Source: Tolypothrix sp. PCC 7712
GTDB taxonomy: Bacteria; Cyanobacteriota; Cyanobacteriia; Cyanobacteriales; Nostocaceae
NCBI RefSeq assembly: GCF_025860405.1
Contig: NZ_CP063785.1
Span: 8,433,390 to 8,497,389 of the forward strand
Direction of reading: 5' to 3'
DNA length: 64,000 bases
Shown here: positions 1 to 8,672 of the stretch, one piece after another
Numbering within the stretch: the first letter of the stretch is position 1
Layout of the letters: the number at the start of each line of letters is the position of its first letter
Program-made: the position numbers and the translations under genes
Notes under the pieces: model-generated
What the model saw: only the letters and a program-made list of their open reading frames with translations
The model's database searches: none
Told to the model about the DNA's origin: nothing

Positions 1-112
1 CTAAAGTTCCCGCATGTCCCACACGTTTGAGGCGCAGGAGTTTCCGCACCCGCGCCACACAATCATGAGAAGTCCAGTCAAATGGTTTGTTTAAGTTAAG
101 AAAACCTTGCAC
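1..112 (-). CDS. truB: tRNA pseudouridine-55 synthase TruB, N-terminal fragment cut by window edge
   Basis: Reading the minus strand from a GTG at 112-110 gives 37 codons beginning MQGFLNLNKPFDWTSHD and running into KRVGHAGTL, where the window ends. This is the start of TruB, which makes pseudouridine 55 in the T-loop of tRNAs. The family motif continues GTLDP, whose Asp is the catalytic residue; only the first base of that codon lies inside the window. No ATG is available close by in this frame, so the GTG start is favoured, consistent with the usual position of the N-terminal lysine-rich motif. The rest of the gene lies to the left of the window. Confidence 0.85.
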   Translation of the reverse strand, partial: MQGFLNLNKPFDWTSHDCVARVRKLLRLKRVGHAGTL

Positions 113-230
113 AGTTTAATTTTAGAAACCGAAGATGATATTCTCCCACAAAAATTATGTAGAGACACGAGCGATCGCACTCAACATAATTTTTGTATGA
201 AACTCCACCTAATTCACCCACAAGAATTTT

Positions 231-272
231 CCCAGTCCCCAGTCCCCAATCCCCAACCCCCAATCCCCAACT
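231..272. repeat. CCCCAGT/CCCCAAT heptamer tandem array
   Basis: Short tandem heptamers of the CCCCAGT and CCCCAAT kind sit between the truB start and the 3' end of the DUF1400 gene. They belong to the short tandemly repeated repetitive (STRR) sequences known from heterocystous cyanobacteria. Confidence 0.8.
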
Positions 273-2056
273 CACAGAAACATAATCACATGTAGCAGCG
301 CCATACCCACATCCAACATCCAAAATCCAAAACTCACGATGGAGTTAGGCGACTTTTTGCTCAATCTTTTAGCGGCTTTACCTTGGGTGTCAATAATTTG
401 TGCTAGTTCTGTGGGTTGTAGAGACTGCACAAAACTCACACTTAAAGGCTGACTAGAAATAGCTTTGGCGTAGGCGGCGTTCAGGTAGGCGAAGTATGTT
501 GAGGTTTCCGCAACGTAAGTTTGGAAGAAGGGTAAACTCAAAGCATTCATGTAACGATGTGCTTGATCTGGATTATCGCCAATAACTTGAGCCAGCGACC
601 CTACAGCCTCGCGATCGCTATTACCATTACCAATGGTCGAAAAGTGACTTGCACCGATTAGCATCACTAAATACTTTTGGGAATTCGCAAACCAGGAGAA
701 GGGGACAATTTGCTCAAATAAAGCTGGTGCAACCGTATCATCACTACTACCAACCAGCATCACAGGAATTTTAACTTGGCTCAAGCCAGCTTTGCCAAAA
801 ATAGAGCTAGTAATGGGGTTAACTGCGATCGCAGCTTTAACTCTCTTATCCCGCAAGTTGATTTCTTCACCAGACTGCCGATTTTTTAACGCTAAGGCGC
901 GACATTGGAGAAGTAAAGACATATTCCAAGTATCTTCGAGTAACTTTGGCTGACAATCTCGTTGCAGTTGCTCAAAGTTAATCTTAGCGCCCGCTAAAGC
1001 TAAGGCTGTGTAGCCGCCTAAAGATTGTCCAAACACTCCTACTTGTTGCAGATTTAACTTACCTCTAAACCGAGAATCAGACTGGTTCGCTGCTTCCAGT
1101 TGATTCAGGATATATTTCACATCTAAAGGTCGATTGGTAAATTCATCTGCTTGTGTAACTTCAATAGTCTTGTTATTAATTGGCGATCGCAATTGTTCAG
1201 CATCGCTATGATTAGGCACAACGACGGCAAATCCATAGGAAGCTAAATGAGTAGCTAAATAACGGAAATTGCTGCTATCTGTACCCAAACCGTGAGAAAT
1301 CACAATTACTGGCGCTGGAGTTTGGACATTAGGTATATAAACATCCGTTAACAATTGCCTACGTCGTGACAAGTCGAAAAATTCTAGTGCGTATTTTTGC
1401 GCTGTAAATTTTCCTAATTGTCGTAAATCTGGCAATTGCGAGAAATTTATTGGTTCTTGGTTAGTAGCTTCTATATTGGACTTACGGTTAACTTCTGCGA
1501 TCGCTAGGCTAGTTTCATTAATCAGCTGTTCTAGTTCCCCAGCTATCCCCATACTATGCGCTAAATCTATATTAATGCTGCTGTTGGGATACTTGCGTAA
1601 CAGATTTAATAATGTTAGCCCTCCCGGTTCCGCAGCCGCAGAAATAAACGCCGCACGTAAAGTTTGATATTCCGGTTGTGTTTGTGGAGATGTGGTTTTA
1701 ATTGCTTCTGCTAACCGTCGGAGAATAAATTCCCCTTGTGGTGTGTAGAGAAATTGTGCAACCACTACCGGACTTACTTTTACAGGAGTAAGTAAAATTC
1801 TCCGTAAGTCTTGGAGTTTTTGTGGTGGTAGGTACTGTTGGTAAACATTCAGCTTGTTATCAATTACACCAGTTTGGGCATAAGTTTCTAAAGAAGTTAT
1901 CGGTATAGAAAGTCTGAAAGCTGAATAAGAACCATAAACTTGTTCTGCTGCTAACACGGAATTACTCATTCCAAATGTTGGCAGCAACACTGAAAGAACC
2001 AGCACTATTGAAATTCTTCTCAGGCTGCTGGCCCACTTACCATACAAACTAATCAT
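272..2056 (-). CDS. Secreted alpha/beta hydrolase with N-terminal DUF1400 domain
   Basis: The 594-residue product starts with a basic N-terminus and hydrophobic core ending in VLAA, a plausible signal peptide, so it probably acts in the periplasm or outside the cell. Residues about 35-160 fit DUF1400, a cyanobacterial domain found ahead of hydrolases. The alpha/beta-hydrolase part shows the oxyanion strand VIVISHGLG, the nucleophile elbow GQSLGG, an acidic residue in GSSDDTVAP and a histidine in GASHFS, so the catalytic triad looks complete. Related enzymes are lipase- or dienelactone-hydrolase-like; the substrate cannot be told. The last 20 residues are hydrophobic. It is a single gene read towards truB. 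Confidence 0.85.
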   Translation of the reverse strand: MISLYGKWASSLRRISIVLVLSVLLPTFGMSNSVLAAEQVYGSYSAFRLSIPITSLETYAQTGVIDNKLNVYQQYLPPQKLQDLRRILLTPVKVSPVVVAQFLYTPQGEFILRRLAEAIKTTSPQTQPEYQTLRAAFISAAAEPGGLTLLNLLRKYPNSSINIDLAHSMGIAGELEQLINETSLAIAEVNRKSNIEATNQEPINFSQLPDLRQLGKFTAQKYALEFFDLSRRRQLLTDVYIPNVQTPAPVIVISHGLGTDSSNFRYLATHLASYGFAVVVPNHSDAEQLRSPINNKTIEVTQADEFTNRPLDVKYILNQLEAANQSDSRFRGKLNLQQVGVFGQSLGGYTALALAGAKINFEQLQRDCQPKLLEDTWNMSLLLQCRALALKNRQSGEEINLRDKRVKAAIAVNPITSSIFGKAGLSQVKIPVMLVGSSDDTVAPALFEQIVPFSWFANSQKYLVMLIGASHFSTIGNGNSDREAVGSLAQVIGDNPDQAHRYMNALSLPFFQTYVAETSTYFAYLNAAYAKAISSQPLSVSFVQSLQPTELAQIIDTQGKAAKRLSKKSPNSIVSFGFWMLDVGMALLHVIMFL

Positions 2057-2388
2057 CGCTCAACTGTTTCGGTGATGTGGTGTCACGAGGCGTTGGCTCT
2101 GGTAGTTATTCGGACACCCTGGTAAGGTTATTTAATATTAATCGCCTCATTAATTCGCAGATTTTTGAGTATTTATCTCGTTGTTACAATGCCAAAAATT
2201 AAATGTAACAAAGCCATCCTGATACTACAAATATCTACTTGGCAAGAGAGTTACTCAACTGGTTGATGCTTACTGTGAAATCATAACAAAGAAAAAAATA
2301 CCCTGCCTCAGTATTTCTAATGTAGCTTTCCATTGATGATTAATTTACTACAATTAAGAGACAGTAAAAACTCTGAAAATTCTACGAT
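2057..2388. other. Gene-free stretch upstream of DUF1400 hydrolase, with one inverted repeat
   Basis: No credible ORF was found. The one structured item is the inverted repeat TTGTTACA (2181-2188) and TGTAACAA (2204-2211) with a 15-bp centre, about 130 bp upstream of the hydrolase start. This could be an operator, but no regulator can be named. Confidence 0.35.
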
Positions 2389-3306
2389 TTATTCAGTTTT
2401 TACTATGGCAATTGCCACAGCGCCAGTAACAACTAAAGCAGCTCCCATCAGACCTAAAAATGTAAATTTTTCTGGGAGAAGTAATGAAGGTGCAATTACT
2501 GATACAATCCCAACTGCAACTAAAGTTACTACAGGAGCCAAAGCTAATACTGCACTTACTCGTGAGGCTTCCCAATGTGCCAATGATTCAGCAAAAGCAC
2601 CATAGGCAATTACTGTATTTAATGCACAAAAAACCAATGTACCCAAATAGAAATTACTAAGTGTAAAAATTGTTTGACTTGTGGCTAAGGGAGCAAATAA
2701 TATGGCGCATCCACCGTAAACAACAAGCATAATTTGTGCAGAAGACCAAGATTGTAATAATTGTTTTTGTGCTAAAGCATAAATAGCCCATGCTGCTGCG
2801 CCTAAAACAATTAAGCTACTGCCAAAAAGATAATTATGCTGGGCTGTAATTAAATTAGTCAACTGTTCGTGAAAAAATAAAATATAACCGAGAGTTAGTA
2901 CACATACTCCCATCCATTGATGTAGTTGATAACGTTCTCGAAAAACAATTAACCCTCCCAAACCTAAGAAAACCACAGACAACTGAATAATGACTTCTGC
3001 AGTTGCAGGTGAAGTTAGTGACAAACCCTGCAAAAATAAAAAGTAATTCAGCGCCAAAAAAATAGTTGCGATCGCTAATAACTTCCAAGAAGCAGAACGC
3101 AATTGTGCGAATGTCGGTAATTTACCTTGTACCCCTAAATATACAGCTAACACACCAAAGGCTACCGAAAACCTAAACCATATCACTGTATAGACATCAA
3201 GCGCTTTAAGAGTCACCATCAGGGCAATAGGTAGAACACCCCACAATATCACCGTTAGTAGCGATAAAGCCAGCCCGAAACGCCAGCGACCAGAACTTTG
3301 ATGCAT
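2389..3306 (-). CDS. EamA-family (drug/metabolite superfamily) membrane transporter
   Basis: The 305-residue protein has about ten hydrophobic segments arranged as two five-helix halves, typical of EamA permeases, and the usual length for them. The first half begins LALSLLTVILWGVLPI; the second begins near GAAAWAIYALAQ, the duplicated start of the EamA repeat. Such proteins export amino acids, nucleosides or other metabolites across the inner membrane; nothing here identifies the cargo. The gene stands alone on the minus strand, 332 bp upstream of the DUF1400 gene, so co-transcription is uncertain. Confidence 0.85.
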   Translation of the reverse strand: MHQSSGRWRFGLALSLLTVILWGVLPIALMVTLKALDVYTVIWFRFSVAFGVLAVYLGVQGKLPTFAQLRSASWKLLAIATIFLALNYFLFLQGLSLTSPATAEVIIQLSVVFLGLGGLIVFRERYQLHQWMGVCVLTLGYILFFHEQLTNLITAQHNYLFGSSLIVLGAAAWAIYALAQKQLLQSWSSAQIMLVVYGGCAILFAPLATSQTIFTLSNFYLGTLVFCALNTVIAYGAFAESLAHWEASRVSAVLALAPVVTLVAVGIVSVIAPSLLLPEKFTFLGLMGAALVVTGAVAIAIVKTE

Positions 3307-3714
3307 AGTTAAAGGTCAAAGATAAAATTATAGATTTTATCTAGCCGCTAGTGTTTAAGCATTTCTGACAAAAATAGATTTGATTGCAGCAGTTGCACTA
3401 AAAAGGCGATCGCAAATTTATTGCTATGTGATTTTCAACAGAATATTTCACACAACTCCCCCTAATGACCCTTATTCACTATTTTTTGTGATTTGTTGCA
3501 TAAGTTCAGCCATGCGAGAAATAGTGATATATGTAATTCAGCGATGGCGTATCTACCATCTGTTCAGGTAATCGTGATGCCTAAGATACAGAGTTTATTT
3601 CACAAATTTTTCATACCTACACTCTTGATATTTGCCAGCACACCAGCCAAGGCACAAATTACTCCTGATAATACCCTTGGTGCCGAAGCTTCTACCATTA
3701 CCAAAAAATTGGGT

Positions 3715-3861
3715 CTAAAGCCCCGTGCTTCTAGCACGGCTTTTCTTCAACTTCCGGATCATCTCTCTAAGTACGTCATTTTGAGTGCGATCTGTTTCTT
3801 CGCAGTATTTCAAAAGCGTTTCATACTCTTCATTAGAGCATCGAACTGTTAATTTCTTCAT
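3715..3861 (-). CDS. Small ribbon-helix-helix-like protein encoded antisense inside the IS
   Basis: The minus strand from an ATG at 3861 encodes 48 residues: MKKLTVRCSNEEYETLLKY, then EETDRTQNDVLREMIRKLKK. A short strand followed by two helices is the pattern of CopG/Arc ribbon-helix-helix DNA-binding proteins. The frame stays open a further eight or so codons upstream (KRRQYDG) without an ATG, so the true start could be a rare codon or a lost one. The last codons run through the left-end hairpin of the IS. It is divergent from tnpB with only 38 bp between the two starts, so it might repress tnpB or bind the element end; that is inference. Confidence 0.6.
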   Translation of the reverse strand: MKKLTVRCSNEEYETLLKYCEETDRTQNDVLREMIRKLKKSRARSTGL

Positions 3862-3884
3862 GCCGTCATATTGCCGTCGTTTTA

Positions 3885-3893
3885 TGGTATAAT
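3885..3893 (+). promoter_or_regulatory. Extended -10 promoter of tnpB, likely leaderless
   Basis: TGGTATAAT matches an extended -10 (TGnTATAAT). The tnpB ATG at 3900 lies seven bases after it, where transcription should begin, so the tnpB mRNA would be leaderless or nearly so. No good -35 is visible at the right distance, which an extended -10 can tolerate. Confidence 0.55.
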
Positions 3894-3899
3894 ACTAGC

Positions 3900-5021
3900 A
3901 TGAAAACACTGAAGTTTAAATTGTACGAACACAAAAGGAATAGACACCTCAAGCGCACAATCAACGCTGCTGGAGTGATTTATAACCATTGCATTGCTCT
4001 ACATAAAAGGTATTACCGGATGTTTGGCAAGCATTTAAACTGTGCAAAACTTCAGGCTCATATCGCCAAATTAAGAAAGCGTAATTCTTTTTGGCAATCA
4101 GTAGGTTCTCAAGCAGCACAAGATATTTGTCAACGCATTGAGAAAGCTTACCAATTGTTTTTCAAACACAATAACAAAGGAGTAAGACCACCAGGATTTA
4201 AGAAGGTCAAGAAATACAAATCGTTCACCCTTAAGCAGGCAGGTTATAAGTTTTTGGGTGGAAATAGGGTAAAAATTGGTAGTCGAGTTTACCAGTTTTG
4301 GAAGTCCAGAGAAATTGAGGGAACAGTCAAAACCCTAACTATTAAACGCACCCCGTTAGGTGAGTTATTTATGGTTTTGGTTGTTGATGAGGGTAGCTCA
4401 GAAGTTGAAGTTAAGACGGGTAAAATCGCTGGCTTTGATTTTGGGTTAAAGACATTCCTCACTTGCTCAGACGGCACTAAAATTGAATCGCCCCAATTTT
4501 TCAAGCAATCCCTAAGCGCCATTAAAAAAGCAAGTTCGCGGCATTCCAAAAAGCTAAAAGGCTCATCTAACAGAGAACGAGCCAGAAAGAATTTAGTACG
4601 CAAGCATGAAGATATTTCCAACCGTCGGCGTGATTGGTTCTGGAAATTAGCTCATGAGCTAACAGATAGGTTCGATATTCTCTGTTTTGAGACTTTAAAT
4701 CTCAAAGGAATGCAACGTCTTTGGGGCAGGCAAATATCAGACTTAGCGTTTGGTGAGTTTCTGCAAATCCTAGAATGGGTTGCCAAGAAGAAGAATAAAC
4801 TGGTTGTCTTTATCGACCAGTGGTATCCAAGTAGCAAGACATGCTCTAATTGTAAACATATTCTAGAAAGTCTTGATTTGTCAGTTAGAGAGTGGCGTTG
4901 TCCTTCCTGTCAGTCAGTTAATGGAAGAGACGAAAACGCTAGTCGCAATATTTGTGCAGTCGGGGCATCGACTGTTGGCTTAGGTGATGTCAGACTGGCT
5001 ACGCCAGCAATCGCTGTCTGA
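3900..5021 (+). CDS. tnpB: TnpB RNA-guided nuclease of IS200/IS605-family element
   Basis: The 373-residue protein has the TnpB order: N-terminal OrfB-type domain with NHCIALHKRYY, then a RuvC-like nuclease. The catalytic triad is intact: D180 in GFDFGLKTF, E264 in CFETLNLKGM and D344 in GRDENASRN. A zinc finger lies between (C315, C318, C334, C337). TnpB proteins are guided by an RNA from the right end of their own element and cut DNA next to a target-adjacent motif, favouring retention of the element at its donor site. The full length and intact active site argue that it is functional. Start is the ATG seven bases after an extended -10. Confidence 0.92.
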   Translation: MKTLKFKLYEHKRNRHLKRTINAAGVIYNHCIALHKRYYRMFGKHLNCAKLQAHIAKLRKRNSFWQSVGSQAAQDICQRIEKAYQLFFKHNNKGVRPPGFKKVKKYKSFTLKQAGYKFLGGNRVKIGSRVYQFWKSREIEGTVKTLTIKRTPLGELFMVLVVDEGSSEVEVKTGKIAGFDFGLKTFLTCSDGTKIESPQFFKQSLSAIKKASSRHSKKLKGSSNRERARKNLVRKHEDISNRRRDWFWKLAHELTDRFDILCFETLNLKGMQRLWGRQISDLAFGEFLQILEWVAKKKNKLVVFIDQWYPSSKTCSNCKHILESLDLSVREWRCPSCQSVNGRDENASRNICAVGASTVGLGDVRLATPAIAV

Positions 5022-8000
5022 AGCTAGAATCCCCATGCCTTCAGGCTGGGGAGTATGTCAAACCAAACACGCTAATTAATGGTTCTAACGCAGACTTAAT
5101 TAATGGTGGTGCTCAACGTGGCAACAATCTTTTTCATAGTTTTATTGAGTTTAATATTAATGATGGGCAACGCGTGTATTTTGGCAATCCCTCTGGGGTA
5201 CAAAATATTTTGACACGGGTGACGGGTGCAAATGCATCGAATATTTTGGGGACTTTGGGTGTCAATGGAATTGCAAATTTATTTTTAATTAATCCTAATG
5301 GCATTGTATTTGGAAATAATGCCAGTTTAGATATCCGGGGTTCGTTTGTGGGGACAACTGCGAATGCTGTGCAGTTTGAAAATCAGGGTATTTTTAGTGC
5401 CACAAATCCCCAAGCACCGCCATTGTTGGTAGTGAATCCTTCGGCGTTGTTGTTTAATCAGATTAATCAAAATTCCACAATTACTAACCAATCGCAAGCA
5501 TTTGCTGGAAGCAATCCATCAGGCGGAGATTCCTTTGGTTTAAGAGTTCCGGATGGTAAAAGTTTGCTACTTGTAGGCGGTAATGTTCTGATGAATGGTG
5601 GTGCTTTAAGAGCCTACAGTGGAAGAGTTGAATTAGGTGGATTAGCTGCTCCCGGGACAGTTAATCTACTCTCAGATGGCAATAATTTGAGTTTAGTTTT
5701 TCCAGGAAATTCCGCGCTATCAGATGTTTTGCTAACGAACGAAGCTAGCATACGTGTAGAAGGCAGCGTTGGGGGTAGTATTACCATCAATTCACATAAT
5801 TTAGATGTTTTGGAAGGAAGTATACTCAGTGCTGGTATTGGAATAGGTTTAGGTACAGTCGATAGTCAGGCTGGAGATATTACACTCAATGCTGCAGAGA
5901 AAATTCAAGTTGGGCAGTCAAGTCAAATTCAAAATGCCGTGGCTCCCTTTGCTACAGGAAAAAGTGGCAATATAAATATTACAACTGGTTCCTTATACTT
6001 TACAGATGGTGCAGGTCTGTTGACCAGCTCATTTGGACAGGGTGACGCAGGAGATGTAACAGTACGTGCTATAGATGTTGTTTCTCTTACAGGCGCTAAC
6101 ACTATTATTGCTAGTAACTTAGAATCAGGTAGCGTGGGTAAAGGTGGTAATGTCAATATCAACGCTGCTAATTTATTCATTAGTGACGGCGCTCAACTGC
6201 AAACCTTTATTCGTCAAGCCTTAGAAACCCAACCAGCTGCACAAGGAAATGCGGGTAATGTCAATATCACAGTTACTGGTACTGTTGATATTGTTGGGAA
6301 GCAAGGCATATTTCTTAGTGCGATTGTCAGTGAGGCGGACACAGGAACATTGGGTAACGGAGGTAACATTACCATAGATGCTGGTGATTTCTTATTACGA
6401 GATGGTGCTCAACTTTCAGCCTCAACTTTTGCACAGGGGAATGGGGGGAACATCACAGTACATGCAAAAAACAGTGTTTTCCTTGCCAACAGTGGCATTT
6501 TCAGCATAGTTCAACCAGCAGGTGTGGGTAAAGGAGGTAATATCAACATCAATACTGCTTCCTTGAAACTCACAGATGGCGCTCAACTTTCCACCTCAAC
6601 CTTTGGACAAGGGAACGCAGGGATTATTGATGTTACAGCCGGACAAATAGCACTATTAAAAGCATCGGGAATACTTGCAAGCACTGATAGTCAAAATAAT
6701 GGCGGTAACGTTATTGTTAACACCAATCAATTAAGCTTACAAGATGGTTCATTTATTTCGACAGCTGCACTATCTAATAGCACTGCTACAGGAGGAAATA
6801 TAACTATTAATGCTACAAAATCAGTGGCAATAGCCGGAATTTCTGAAGATAACGATGCTAGCGGTTTATTTGCTCAAACACAAGGTGCAGGAAGAGCAGG
6901 AGATATACAAGTTACAACAAAACGTTTAACAGTCCGAGATGGAGGAACTATTTCAGGTGAAACAAATGGTAGTGGTAAAGCTGGGAATTTAACAATTGAT
7001 GCATCCGAATTAGTTGAAGTCATCGGTGGCGCACCAAATAATCAATTTGTAAGTGGGATTAGTGTTCAAGTTGAAGAAAATGTCTCTGGAAATGCAGGAA
7101 ATCTGACAATTAATACCAAGCGTTTAGTAGTCAAAGATGGAGCTTTTATTGCTGCTGACACGAGAGAAAATAGCAAAGGCAATGGAGGTCAATTATTAAT
7201 TAATGCAAGTGATTCTGTAGAAGTAATTGGTACAACAGCAGATGGTGAAATTCCCACAGCTATTTCTGTTGACGGCGATGGTACAGGAAATGCCGGCAAC
7301 CTCACAATTAATACTCAACGCTTAGTTATTAAAGATGAAGCGGAAGTAGCAGCAAAAAATTTTGGCAGTGGACAACCAGGACAAATTGCGATTAATGCTG
7401 GCGAATCTGTTGAAGTAATTGGTGGTAAAGATACATTAACGTTAATTAATGCTGTAGCTGGCCCCGATGCTACAGGGAACCCCGGAGATATTCGCATCAA
7501 CACTAAACGCTTACTTCTTCAAGATGGTGGACAAATTGCGGCGTTAACTTTCGGAAAAGTAGATGCTGGTAGTATACAGATTAATGCTACTGGCTCTGTT
7601 GAAATCATCGGTCAAGTTTTGGATTCAGATAGCCTCGTATTTCCAGAAAGCGGAATCTTAGCTCTAAGTGCACCTTCTACTGATGGTTTCAGCAGTAGAG
7701 GAGGAGATATTAAAATTCAAACAGGTAATTTGAATATCAAAAATAATGGTCAAATAAGTGCAACCGCAATAGGTGTTGCTGGTGATATCGACATCACCGC
7801 TGATATAGTCACTCTCGACAACAGTGGAAGCATTAACGCTGAATCTTTATCAGGTAATGGTGGTAACATCAACCTCAACAGCGATTTACTCTTACTTCGT
7901 CGCGGCGCTGAAATTTCCACCACTGCGGGGAATGCTCAAGCTGGTGGTGATGGAGGTAACATTAATATTAAATCAACGTTTATCGTCGCTGCACCCAACG

Positions 8001-8672
8001 AAAACACAGACATCACAGCCAACGCCTTCACTGGCGCAGGTGGTAATATTAACATCTTCACTCAGAATATTTTTGGTATCGAAGCCCGTCCCAAACCATC
8101 AGATGCAACCAACGATATTACTGCAAGTTCCGAATTAGGCGTACAAGGACAAATTGCCATTACACAACCAGAAGTCCAACCTGGGCAAGGGCTAATCGAA
8201 CTACCCACCGAAGTCATTGACGCTAGTACTAAATTTTCCCAAATCTGTCCCAGAGACCCCAACCCAAAACCGTTAGCCAAATTTGTGGTTACCGGACGTG
8301 GTAGTTTACCACCTAGCCCTCTAGAATTTTTGACGGGTACAAGCATTAGCATTCCCCTAGCGACTTTGGACAAGCAAACAGCTACGCCAATAAATGGGGC
8401 AATAATTCCAGTCAGTAATCCCAGTCCAGAAATTATCGAAGCGCAAGGCTGGATTCAAACAGCTAACGGAATTGTTCTTATTGCCAATGCACCAAACGCT
8501 ACTCCATCATCGCGCCCGACTGCGACTGTCTGTCCGCATCGCTAGAGATAGTGATGGTGCTTTACCGCGTCTAACATACCCTTGTATATTGAATATTTTT
8601 TTAATTGGAAGTCCCCTAGGAAAAATTTAGGATAAAGAATATTTATTATTGGTAAAACCTAATTTAGTAATT

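Larger units (their letters stand above)
3702..5061 (+). mobile_element. IS200/IS605-family element, tnpB-only, inserted after TTAC
   Basis: The 1360-bp element has the imperfect subterminal hairpins of single-strand transposing IS200/IS605 elements: left, CCGTGCT/AGCACGG at 3723-3739; right, CCCC..GCCT/AGGC..GGGG at 5031-5051, followed by GTATGTCAA. The left flank ends TTAC, and there is no target duplication or terminal inverted repeat, as expected. Boundaries were set by the fact that excising 3702-5061 exactly restores the host reading frame. It carries tnpB (3900-5021) and a small antisense ORF, but no tnpA, so movement would need a transposase in trans. The right end is where a TnpB guide RNA (omega/reRNA) would be made, with the guide starting at 5062. 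Confidence 0.88.
3577..8545 (+). pseudogene. Filamentous-haemagglutinin-type exoprotein (TPS family) split by an IS
   Basis: The ATG at 3577 opens a signal peptide (LFHKFFIPTLLIFASTPAKA) and the first residues of a haemagglutination-activity domain (QITPDNTLGAEASTI), then runs into the IS at 3702. The gene resumes at 5062. Joining 3577-3701 to 5062-8545 restores one frame of 1202 codons plus stop, through PNTLINGSNADLINGG and the domain core (FHSFIEFN, NPSGVQNILTRVTG, LFLINPNGIVFG). The remainder is a beta-helix made of repeats such as GNAGNLTIN and RLVVKDGA, and a C-terminus with PRDPNPKPLAKF, usual in cyanobacterial two-partner-secretion exoproteins. The downstream part retains an open frame from 5174, but without signal peptide or full secretion domain it should not be exported. 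No TpsB-type transporter is in the window. Confidence 0.88.

Noticed and set aside
3380..3571. 63-residue ORF before the exoprotein
   Set aside because: No homology, no ribosome site, and overlap with the exoprotein upstream region.
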